Source: BS750m-G28 sp035527235 (GTDB lineage Archaea; Thermoproteota; Bathyarchaeia; TCS64). From it: 7,764 nt of DNA. Below the pieces are notes generated by a model. The model searched no databases and was not told where the DNA came from. It saw only the letters and a list, made by a program, of their open reading frames with translations. Within the stretch, counting starts at the first letter, position 1, and every line of letters starts with the position of its first letter. Below are positions 1-5,008 of this stretch, one piece after another. The DNA lies in assembly GCA_035527235.1 (NCBI GenBank), contig DATLAV010000177.1, positions 1 to 7,764 of the forward strand, read 5' to 3'. The position numbers and the translations under genes were made by a program.

Positions 1-43
1 TGAATGATTTGAGCTACTTGGGTTCAAATCCCACTTGGCTCCA
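1..43 (+). tRNA. tRNA gene, 3' part (5' part outside window)
   Basis: The segment shows a T-arm with the invariant TTCAAAT loop (23-29), flanked by GGG (20-22) and CCC (30-32), then a 3' acceptor strand ending GGCTCC just before ATTTTT. The strand is set by the T-loop. The outermost T-stem pair (T18/C34) is mismatched. Counting from the T-loop puts a C at the discriminator position (42), which is unusual outside tRNA-His, and no complete CCA follows it. The bases where the anticodon loop should lie (1-7) lack U33 in the expected place. That fits an archaeal intron ending near position 37/38, a class II variable arm, or a degenerate gene. Isotype cannot be named because the 5' half is missing. 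Confidence 0.75.
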
Positions 44-48
44 TTTTT
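44..48 (+). terminator. T-run after tRNA
   Basis: Five T residues directly follow the tRNA 3' end. Short T-runs are the usual archaeal termination signal. There is no hairpin beyond the tRNA itself. Confidence 0.45.
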
Positions 49-92
49 ATGGATTGAACAGCTTATAAGTAGCCGCCACCATTAGGTTGTAG

Positions 93-413
93 GTGCATCT
101 GTTACTCGATAGGAACAGGGTTCTGGGAGACATTCTAAGGATAGATTCCCAGATCAGGACGATGAAGAGGGACCCCGCTTACGTTGAGGTACAGAGAAAC
201 CTCAAATTCCTCGAGGGGAAACGGTTCGGGTCTAACGTCATTACGGTTACTTCCCCCGACGATGTAGGGGTCAAGCTCTCCATGAGACGGAACTCCCGTG
301 AGTTCAAGACTATTATGACGACGTACAGGGAGAGACGAACCGAGTTCAGGGAAAAACTGAGAACGTTAAGCAGAGAAAGGGCAGGGCTCTATCAGCAACT
401 CTTCCCAAGCTGA
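93..413 (+). CDS. Hypothetical basic, helical protein of 106 aa
   Basis: I do not recognise this protein. It opens with GTG at 93, immediately after an in-frame TAG (90-92), so it cannot extend further upstream. A weak AGGT lies 5 nt before. An internal ATG at 162 (residue 24) is an alternative start. The product is rich in Arg, Lys and Glu. It looks like two long amphipathic helices (roughly residues 5-45 and 65-103) separated by a short beta-like stretch around ITVTSPDDVGVKL. This suggests a helical hairpin or coiled coil. There is no signal peptide, membrane segment or cysteine. AGG/AGA-rich codon use matches the other genes here, which favours real coding. The in-frame stop abutting a non-ATG start leaves open that it is the surviving end of a longer gene. 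It lies 49 nt after the tRNA with no clear TATA box of its own. Confidence 0.5.
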   Translation: MHLLLDRNRVLGDILRIDSQIRTMKRDPAYVEVQRNLKFLEGKRFGSNVITVTSPDDVGVKLSMRRNSREFKTIMTTYRERRTEFREKLRTLSRERAGLYQQLFPS

Positions 414-787
414 CCTATAATGCTTGATCGCTCTGGGTGCAAGGTAGAGCTCTAATGTGTGCAGTTATAGTGGCGAAAGCCTCTCACAGTTTCTGATGAG
501 GGGTAACGATTTTCTACAGGATGATGTAGTAAATTCCTGCTCAGGGTCAGATAGGAGCCTCTTTATATTCAACTGATTACACATTTTTTTAAATTATAAT
601 AGACTTGATATAAGAAAATTAATTAAAAATGCATTTCATTTATATAGTCGGTAAATTATAAGGGTATTTAATAAAATACATTTTTTTCGTCATCTCATCA
701 CTTTCTCTTTAGATCATTTTACATTTTTCCGTTAACAAATCATTTGTTTACTACTCTATATCAACTCCCCATGCCAAGGTGAAAACC
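414..787. other. Intergenic region, AT-rich in its second half
   Basis: No convincing ORF or structured RNA was seen on either strand. Positions 414-580 have mixed composition and hold a CTGATGA and a GATGATG that only partly resemble C/D-box motifs. From about 580 to 765 the sequence becomes very AT-rich with several T-runs (for example 583-590 and 680-687), which could end transcription of the upstream ORF. It also holds TATA-like elements for the downstream microprotein unit. Confidence 0.5.
639..646 (+). promoter_or_regulatory. Candidate TATA box for the microprotein/zinc-protein unit
   Basis: TTTATATA matches the archaeal TATA consensus. Initiation about 25 nt downstream would give a leader of roughly 115-120 nt before the ATG at 788. 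The surrounding DNA is so AT-rich that other TATA-like sites (around 666-677, and TCTATATC at 755-762) are possible, so the assignment is tentative. Confidence 0.35.
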
Positions 788-856
788 ATGGAAAAGGGCA
801 AGAAGAAATCCGGCAAGAAGGATCAGGCCAAGGGTAAAGGTAAGAAGTCTAATTAG
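788..856 (+). CDS. Lysine-rich microprotein, 22 aa
   Basis: This short ORF begins ATG GAA AAG GGC and ends AAT TAG. It has 10 lysines in 22 residues, only one Glu and one Asp, and Gly/Ser/Gln/Asn for most of the rest (opening MEKGKKKSGKK). Net charge is about +8, and it should be disordered, resembling a histone tail or a nucleic-acid-binding or polyanion-binding tail. Translation is supported by AAGGTGA at 776-782, a good Shine-Dalgarno sequence 5 nt before the ATG. Its stop lies 14 nt before the start of the zinc-protein gene, and that gene's ribosome site starts at the stop codon, which suggests one mRNA with coupled translation. I know no family for it. The clean ribosome site and position favour a real gene, but at this length chance cannot be excluded. 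Confidence 0.6.
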   Translation: MEKGKKKSGKKDQAKGKGKKSN

Positions 857-864
857 GGAGGTGA
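857..864 (+). promoter_or_regulatory. Strong Shine-Dalgarno site
   Basis: GGAGGTGA is a near-perfect complement of the 16S rRNA 3' end. It lies 6 nt before the ATG at 871 and directly follows the TAG of the microprotein. It fixes the start of the zinc protein. Confidence 0.8.
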
Positions 865-870
865 GACATC

Positions 871-1074
871 ATGCCGAAGTGTCAGATCTGCGGTGAAGAA
901 GAGGACAAGGTGTACGCGTGCAAGAAGTGTGGCACGATCTTCTGCGAGTGGTGCGGCTCTACCGACGACATTCTCTGCATTAATTGCATGGAGGATGACG
1001 ACGAGGACCTCGACGACGAAGACGAACCTGAGTTCAGTTCGGGCGAAGACCTCTTCTACAGTAGGAATAGGTGA
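871..1074 (+). CDS. Small zinc-binding protein with acidic tail, 67 aa
   Basis: The N-terminal 40 residues hold four CxxC knuckles: C4/C7, C17/C20, C25/C28 and C36/C39. Eight cysteines at these spacings suggest two zinc ions, possibly in a RING/B-box-like cross-brace or as two zinc ribbons. A strongly acidic stretch follows (residues 41-54, almost all Asp and Glu), then a short polar end. There is no signal peptide or membrane segment, so it is cytosolic. The specific family is not recognised. Such small proteins often mediate protein-protein or protein-nucleic-acid contacts, but the role here is unknown. The start is set by the GGAGGTGA site. The gene lies 14 nt after the lysine-rich microprotein, whose charge is opposite to this tail, so the two products may bind each other (inference). 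Confidence 0.8.
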   Translation: MPKCQICGEEEDKVYACKKCGTIFCEWCGSTDDILCINCMEDDDEDLDDEDEPEFSSGEDLFYSRNR

Positions 1075-1165
1075 GATAAAACCGAGTCCTATCCCCCTAT
1101 TACATCCGGATGTTAAATTCCCCGGAACTTATTTTCATAAATCAGGAAATTAGGCGTGAGTATTA

Positions 1166-1173
1166 TTTATAAA
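1166..1173 (+). promoter_or_regulatory. Candidate TATA box
   Basis: TTTATAAA fits the archaeal TATA consensus but is nearly symmetrical, so its direction is unclear. Read on the plus strand it would start a transcript near 1197 that crosses the pseudogene in antisense and could reach the dipeptidase gene with a leader of about 430 nt. It may instead be a leftover promoter. Confidence 0.3.
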
Positions 1174-1243
1174 ACGTTGCCTATACATGTGAAGATTTGT
1201 ATTGAAGGGACCCAGGGAAGACGACTTGGTTATCCCTGCCAAT

Positions 1244-1515
1244 TCAACTTCTTTGGGCCTCATAGAGGTCCAGTGAGCATCTCTCGTGTTCCACATACAT
1301 GACCTGCCTCGACATGAGTTCATCGAAGTTCACTTGATGCCCGTCGAAGGAGGGGCCATCGACGCACGCGAATTTGTAGCGCCGCCCCATCGTCACCCTT
1401 CACCTGCCGCATATTCCGGCTCCATCGATCATGATCGGGTTCAGACTCATCAAGGTCTGGACCCCAGAGGGCGGGTCAAGTCGGACACCGCCCGCTTCAT
1501 AGTGTAAATGACACC
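1244..1515 (-). pseudogene. Decayed C-terminal part of an NfnA/SudB-type ferredoxin-NADP reductase subunit
   Basis: Reading the minus strand from 1512 gives VIYTMKRAVSDLTRPLG. After a shift of one base near 1462-1464 it continues VQTLMSLNPIMIDGAGICGR, then a TGA (1402-1400), then RVTMGRRYKFACVDGPSFDG and on to a TGA stop at 1246-1244. This matches the end of the small flavoprotein subunit of NADPH-ferredoxin oxidoreductase (NfnA), sulfide dehydrogenase SudB and the related DHODB-like family. From memory the family motifs are MMKAVSELTRPLGI, SLNPIMVDGTGMCGACRV and KFACVDGPEFDGHEVDFDEL. Cysteines around MCGxC and FAC bind a [2Fe-2S] cluster, and the TGA replaces the second one (TGC to TGA is one base change). 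The FAD- and NAD-binding N-terminal two thirds is missing or unrecognisable beyond about 1515, and no partner subunit is nearby. A frameshift, a nonsense codon and the lost N-terminus together indicate a dead gene. Confidence 0.82.
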
Positions 1516-1628
1516 TTGCACGGGGGACAGGAAAACCTATAGACCTCGTACATGGTGCGGACCATTGCTAGGGGTACTTTTCATCCAGTAAATGTTTTAC
1601 ATGTGGACTCCGAGTAGGAATGATAATC
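1516..1628. other. Spacer upstream of the dipeptidase gene, with a small dyad
   Basis: No gene was seen. GTAAA-TGT-TTTAC (1588-1600) is a short inverted repeat that runs into the palindrome ACATGT (1599-1604). It lies about 30-40 nt before the dipeptidase start, where a promoter or operator would be expected. No good TATA box was found; TTTTACAT (1595-1602) is only a poor match. Part of the spacer may be eroded pseudogene. Confidence 0.35.
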
Positions 1629-2630
1629 ATGATCGAGTTGAGCTCGGCCCAAGAAGAGAGGGTTATGAGGCTCCACAAGGAGGCCATCGTGATCGACACC
1701 CACTGCGACAGCCTAGGCGGATTCCTCGGCAGGGGATGGAGTCAGCCCCCGAGGAACTTCAGTGAGAGGGGCGAGACGGGGCAGATCGACCTTCCACGCT
1801 TGGTCGAGGGGGGCGTCACGTGCCAGGTTTTCGCCATCTGTACGGCATCGGCACCGATTGTGCCCGACGCCACCCTCAGGGCGCTCAAGTTGGTGGACAA
1901 GTTCTACGAGATGGGGGAGAACCCGGGTTTCGTCACGGTTACGAGCGCCGAAGAGATCGAGGCGGTGAAGAAGGCAGGGAATGTCTCCGGGATGCTCAGC
2001 CTGGAGGGAGCAGAACCCCTCATGGGGGACATCGCCCTCCTCAGGGTCTTCTACAGGCTGGGCCTCAGGATGCTCAGCTTTTGCTGGAACTACCGGACGC
2101 CCTTCGCCGACGGCCTCGGAGCCAAGAGGACGGAGGGCAAGCTCCCCGAGTTGGGGGTTGTGGCCCTTGAGGAGATGGACCGCCTCGGCATCGTATTCGA
2201 CGTCTCCCACATCTGCGATACTAACTTCTGGGACGTCTGCAACGTCGTGAAGGGCCCCTTCATCGCGAGCCACAGCAACTGCAGGGAGCTCTGCGACGTT
2301 CCCAGGAACCTTACCGACGACATGATACAGGCGCTGGCGGACCACGGCGGCGTCATGGGAATGAACTACCTGGGAAGCTTCGTCGCCAAGGAGAACGCAA
2401 ACCTAGAGAGGATGATCGACCACGTCGACCGCATCGTCGACCTCGTGGGCCCCGACCACGTCGGCCTAGGTTCGGACTTCGATGGCGGCGGAAGGCTGCC
2501 GGAGCTGGACGACACCTCGATGGTCCCCAACTTCACACGGGAGCTCGTGAAGCGCGACTACAGCGACGAGGACATCCTGAAGATCCTCGGGGGCAACCAC
2601 CTGAGGGTCTTCAAATCCGTGATCAAGTGA
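1629..2630 (+). CDS. Membrane dipeptidase (renal dipeptidase) family, peptidase M19
   Basis: This is a zinc-dependent dipeptidase of the amidohydrolase superfamily. The family hydrolyses dipeptides, often including those with D-residues. Residues below count from the ATG at 1629 (333 aa, normal family length). IDTHCD gives metal ligands H25 and D27, SLEG gives bridging E126, DVSH gives H194, and ASHS gives H215. VPRNLTD gives R225 (the substrate-binding Arg of human dipeptidase 1) and GLGSDFDGG gives D283. The full active-site set is present, so the enzyme should be active. There is no signal peptide, so it is probably cytosolic, unlike the GPI-anchored mammalian enzyme; a role in peptide salvage is likely. 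An ATG three codons upstream (1620) is in frame, but AGGA at 1616-1619 is spaced 9 nt from 1629 and abuts 1620, so 1629 is preferred. It appears monocistronic. The exact substrate cannot be predicted. Confidence 0.93.
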   Translation: MIELSSAQEERVMRLHKEAIVIDTHCDSLGGFLGRGWSQPPRNFSERGETGQIDLPRLVEGGVTCQVFAICTASAPIVPDATLRALKLVDKFYEMGENPGFVTVTSAEEIEAVKKAGNVSGMLSLEGAEPLMGDIALLRVFYRLGLRMLSFCWNYRTPFADGLGAKRTEGKLPELGVVALEEMDRLGIVFDVSHICDTNFWDVCNVVKGPFIASHSNCRELCDVPRNLTDDMIQALADHGGVMGMNYLGSFVAKENANLERMIDHVDRIVDLVGPDHVGLGSDFDGGGRLPELDDTSMVPNFTRELVKRDYSDEDILKILGGNHLRVFKSVIK

Positions 2631-2637
2631 CACCCCA

Positions 2638-2655
2638 CTTTCTTTTACTTTTTGT
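2638..2655 (+). terminator. T-rich terminator after the dipeptidase gene
   Basis: A pyrimidine tract with T4 and T5 runs begins 8 nt after the dipeptidase stop, typical of archaeal termination. The sequence can also form a weak hairpin (CTTTTAC with GTAAAG, 2642-2659). Confidence 0.5.
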
Positions 2656-2666
2656 AAAGATGACGT

Positions 2667-2684
2667 GACAAAATTTGTCTTTTT
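2667..2684 (+). terminator. Palindrome followed by a T-run (second terminator or upstream operator)
   Basis: GACAAA-A-TTTGTC (2667-2679) is a perfect 6-bp inverted repeat around one base, followed by TTTTT. It could be a back-up terminator for the dipeptidase transcript. Because it ends about 24 nt upstream of the PadR TATA box, it could equally be a protein-binding dyad. Confidence 0.4.
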
Positions 2685-2702
2685 ATTAAAAAAAAAGATA
2701 TC

Positions 2703-2710
2703 TTTAAATA
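2703..2710 (+). promoter_or_regulatory. TATA box of the PadR-ABC operon
   Basis: TTTAAATA is an exact archaeal TATA consensus, preceded by a purine-rich stretch that could act as the TFB recognition element. Initiation is predicted near 2731-2735, giving a leader of about 35 nt, with the start point inside the 12-bp repeat array. Confidence 0.7.
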
Positions 2711-2714
2711 TGAG

Positions 2715-2762
2715 TATCGGATACGATATCGGGTATGATAACATATACGATATCGGATGTGA
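2715..2762 (+). repeat. Tandem 12-bp repeat array, probable PadR operator
   Basis: Four consecutive 12-bp units are visible: TATCGGATACGA (2715), TATCGGGTATGA (2727), TAACATATACGA (2739) and TATCGGATGTGA (2751). The consensus is TATCGGRTAYGA. As larger units, 2721-2740 and 2745-2764 match at 18 of 20 bases. The palindrome CGATATCG occurs twice (2724-2731 and 2748-2755), exactly 24 bp apart. GTAT-N8-ATAC (2733-2748) has the spacing of the ATGT-N8-ACAT site known for PadR-family regulators. The array runs from just after the TATA box, across the predicted start point, to the ribosome site. A repressor bound here would block polymerase entry. Confidence 0.7.
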
Positions 2763-2763
2763 T
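2755..2763 (+). promoter_or_regulatory. Ribosome binding site overlapping the repeat array
   Basis: GGATGTGAT differs by one base from GGAGGTGAT and ends 5 nt before the PadR ATG. It overlaps the last repeat unit, so operator and translation signal share sequence. Confidence 0.5.
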
Positions 2764-2768
2764 ATTCA

Positions 2769-3269
2769 ATGGATCAAGGGTTGCATAGGAGACGACGCAG
2801 GATCGGCGTACCCAGGGGCATGCTGAGGCAGTTGAGCCTTCAGTTCATGAAACAGAGACCTATGTCTGGAAGCGAGATAGCGGACCAGATCGAGGAGTAC
2901 ACGGACTGGAGGCCGAGCCCGGGAAGCATCTACCCCCTGCTTTCATTCCTCCAAGAGGAGGGGCTCATACAGCCCCACGACGACAAGGACACGATCCTGA
3001 AGCGATTCGCGCTCACTGAGAGAGGGCGTGAGATCATCATGGAGTCGGTGGCAAACGACAGGGGAATGAAGAACCGTTACAAGTCGATTCGCAAGGTGTA
3101 CTGGAAGCTCCACATGGAGATGCCCGAGGAGCTCTACAACAGCCTCAGCAACATGCTGAACACCTTCGAGAGCGCCTACATAAGGAACAGAGACCCGGAG
3201 AGGATCCAGAGACTGGGAGCAGCCCTAGATTCAGCCGCCAACATAATAAAGGAGATCGATGCGAAATAA
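2769..3269 (+). CDS. PadR family transcriptional regulator
   Basis: This 166-residue protein has an N-terminal winged helix-turn-helix (about residues 15-100). It carries the PadR pattern SGSEIADQIEEYTDWRPSPG, then SIYPLLSFLQEEGLI, and a charged wing near HDDKDTILKRFALTERG. The C-terminal 65 residues look helical and should form the dimerisation arm usual in the family. A run of five arginines (residues 7-11) before the domain may reach into the DNA minor groove. PadR proteins are mostly ligand-responsive repressors; LmrR of Lactococcus represses the drug exporter LmrCD encoded beside it. Here the gene is first in an operon with a heterodimeric ABC exporter, behind a repeat-rich promoter, so autoregulation and control of the exporter are likely (inference). 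The ATG at 2769 is supported by GGATGTGAT 5 nt upstream. The stop overlaps the proposed start of the next gene. Confidence 0.92.
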   Translation: MDQGLHRRRRRIGVPRGMLRQLSLQFMKQRPMSGSEIADQIEEYTDWRPSPGSIYPLLSFLQEEGLIQPHDDKDTILKRFALTERGREIIMESVANDRGMKNRYKSIRKVYWKLHMEMPEELYNSLSNMLNTFESAYIRNRDPERIQRLGAALDSAANIIKEIDAK

Positions 3270-5008
3270 GTGACCTACGACGGATCTTAAAATTCATTTC
3301 ACCTTACAAGAGAGAAGCGATACTCGCTGTGGTCTTACTTGGCCTAGTTGTTGTGACAGACCTCTTCATACCCCGACTTATTCAGACCATCATCGACGAC
3401 GGCATCGCAAACAAGGACATAGGCGTGATCTTCAGGACCAGCCTTCTTATGATCGGTGCAAGCATCCTTAGCGCTCTGCTGGCGATAGCCAACACTCTCT
3501 ACTCTGTTAAGACTTCCAGGGGCTTCGAGGCTGATCTCCGTGAGGCCCTCTTCAAGAAGATACAGACTTTCAGCTTCGGCAACCTGGACGACCTTACCAC
3601 CGGGCAGCTTCTCACGAGGCTGACAAGTGACCTATCTCAGGTCCAGATGATTGTCACGATGAGCCTGCGGATGTTCACGCGGGCACCTTTGATGTTCCTG
3701 GGAAGCTTCGGCATCATGTTCGCTACCAACCCAGACCTGGCGGTAGTCGTACTCGCCTTACTTCCGATCACGGCAATTCTTGTCTACTTCTTCGTGAGGA
3801 TCGTTAGACCCCTCTTCACAGAAGTCCAGGAGCGTCTCGAATGTCTGAACCAGGTTCTTCAGGAGAACCTTTCGGGGATACGGGTCGTCAAGGCCTTCGT
3901 GCGGAGAGAGCACGAGAACGAGAGATTCGAGGAGGCGAACAGTAAACTCTACGACACCTCGGTCAGGATGAGCCAGTACATCAGCATCTTCTTCCCCATA
4001 GTCATGGCACTGATGAATATGGGCACGGTAGCCATCATCTACTTCGGCGGAATCCAGGTTTTCCAGGGCACGACCTCTCTTGGCCAGATCATGGCCTTCA
4101 CCAACTACCTGTTCAGCACCATGTTCCCCGTCCTCATGCTCTCCATGATGGCGGGTCAGATCTCAGCGGCCAGCGCATCAGCGACAAGGATAATGGAGGT
4201 TCTCGATGTGGAGCCAGAGGTCAAAGACAAGCCCGACGCCATCACCCTGGACCAGATCCAGGGACGGGTGGTATTCGAGAACGTGACCTTCAGCTATAGA
4301 GACGACGGCGGCGACCCGGTCCTTACGGAGGTCAGCTTCATCGCTGAACCCGGGCAGAAGGTCGCGCTGCTGGGACAGACAGGCTCCGGAAAGTCCAGCC
4401 TCATCAACCTGATCCCCAGGTTCTACGACGCCAGTGAGGGTCGAATCACAATCGACGGCATTGACGTCAGGGACATCAAGACGAGCGACCTCAGAAGCCA
4501 CATGGGCATAAGCCTCCAGGAGGCGGTGCTCTTCAGCGGAACAATTCGGGACAACATACGGTATGGGGCTCCCGACACCAGCGACGAGGAGGTCATCGAG
4601 ACGGCCAAGATCGCCCAGGCCCACGAGTTCATCACGTCGTTCCCCCAGGGGTACGACACCATGGTGGGCCAGCGCGGCGTTAACCTTAGTGGCGGACAGA
4701 AGCAGCGCATAGCCATCGCGCGCGCACTGCTGGTGAAGCCGAAGATACTCATACTGGACGACAGCACAAGCTCCGTGGACGTCGAGACGGAAGCCGAGAT
4801 CGAGAACGCCCTCGAGACCCTGATGGGCGACACCACCAGCTTCATCATCGCACAGCGGATCAGCACGGTCCTCAAGGCCGACAAGATACTTGTGCTGGAC
4901 AACGGCAGGATCGCCGCAGAGGGCAATCACGAGGAGCTCATCGAGACGAGCCCGATCTACCAGGAGATATATGACAGTCAACTCGGCGACGGAGGTGCCG
5001 AAGCATGA
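3266..5008 (+). CDS. ABC exporter half-transporter with degenerate ATPase residues (first subunit)
   Basis: This is a fused membrane domain plus ATPase domain of the multidrug type. The frame is open back to 3266, where ATA AGT GAC CTA CGA CGG ATC encodes a normal family N-terminus (xSDLRRILKFISPYKREAIL). This gives 580 aa, the usual length. The first standard start codon is GTG at 3329, which would cut off this part and the beginning of helix 1 and has no good ribosome site, so I propose a start at ATA. Counting from 3266: six membrane helices lie within about residues 15-310; Walker A is GQTGSGKS (370-377); the Q-loop is Q418; the signature is a normal LSGGQ (474-478). Walker B is ILILDD with D499 where catalytic Glu is expected, and the H-loop has Q530 (IIAQR) instead of His. 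This matches the degenerate partner in TM287/288-type heterodimers. It should act in the cell membrane with the next gene product; substrate unknown. It overlaps both neighbours by 4 nt. Confidence 0.93.
   Translation: MSDLRRILKFISPYKREAILAVVLLGLVVVTDLFIPRLIQTIIDDGIANKDIGVIFRTSLLMIGASILSALLAIANTLYSVKTSRGFEADLREALFKKIQTFSFGNLDDLTTGQLLTRLTSDLSQVQMIVTMSLRMFTRAPLMFLGSFGIMFATNPDLAVVVLALLPITAILVYFFVRIVRPLFTEVQERLECLNQVLQENLSGIRVVKAFVRREHENERFEEANSKLYDTSVRMSQYISIFFPIVMALMNMGTVAIIYFGGIQVFQGTTSLGQIMAFTNYLFSTMFPVLMLSMMAGQISAASASATRIMEVLDVEPEVKDKPDAITLDQIQGRVVFENVTFSYRDDGGDPVLTEVSFIAEPGQKVALLGQTGSGKSSLINLIPRFYDASEGRITIDGIDVRDIKTSDLRSHMGISLQEAVLFSGTIRDNIRYGAPDTSDEEVIETAKIAQAHEFITSFPQGYDTMVGQRGVNLSGGQKQRIAIARALLVKPKILILDDSTSSVDVETEAEIENALETLMGDTTSFIIAQRISTVLKADKILVLDNGRIAAEGNHEELIETSPIYQEIYDSQLGDGGAEA

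Noticed and set aside
484..560. C/D-box small RNA
   Set aside because: CTGATGA and GATGATG resemble C/D elements, but no properly spaced set of C, D', C' and D boxes with terminal pairing was found.
893..1153. Overlapping plus-strand ORF of 86 codons within the zinc-protein gene
   Set aside because: It is a different frame of the zinc-protein gene. The Cys-knuckle frame has the strong ribosome site and clear domain logic, while this product is low-complexity Ser/Thr/Arg.
1400..1402. TGA at a conserved cysteine as selenocysteine
   Set aside because: A selenocysteine at a cluster ligand was considered, but the same gene also has a frameshift and lacks its N-terminal two thirds, so simple nonsense decay explains it better. 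No archaeal SECIS-like hairpin was identified.
1286..1507. Plus-strand ORF of 73 codons
   Set aside because: It lies antisense to the NfnA/SudB-type pseudogene, whose protein motifs are clear on the minus strand. Its own product has no recognisable feature and no ribosome site.
1713..2345. Minus-strand ORF of 210 codons across the dipeptidase gene
   Set aside because: It is a shadow of the dipeptidase, whose complete active site is on the plus strand.
3329..3331. GTG as the start of the first ABC subunit
   Set aside because: It removes 21 residues that match the conserved exporter N-terminus, cuts into the first membrane helix and lacks a ribosome site. It remains possible only if the upstream ATA is not used.
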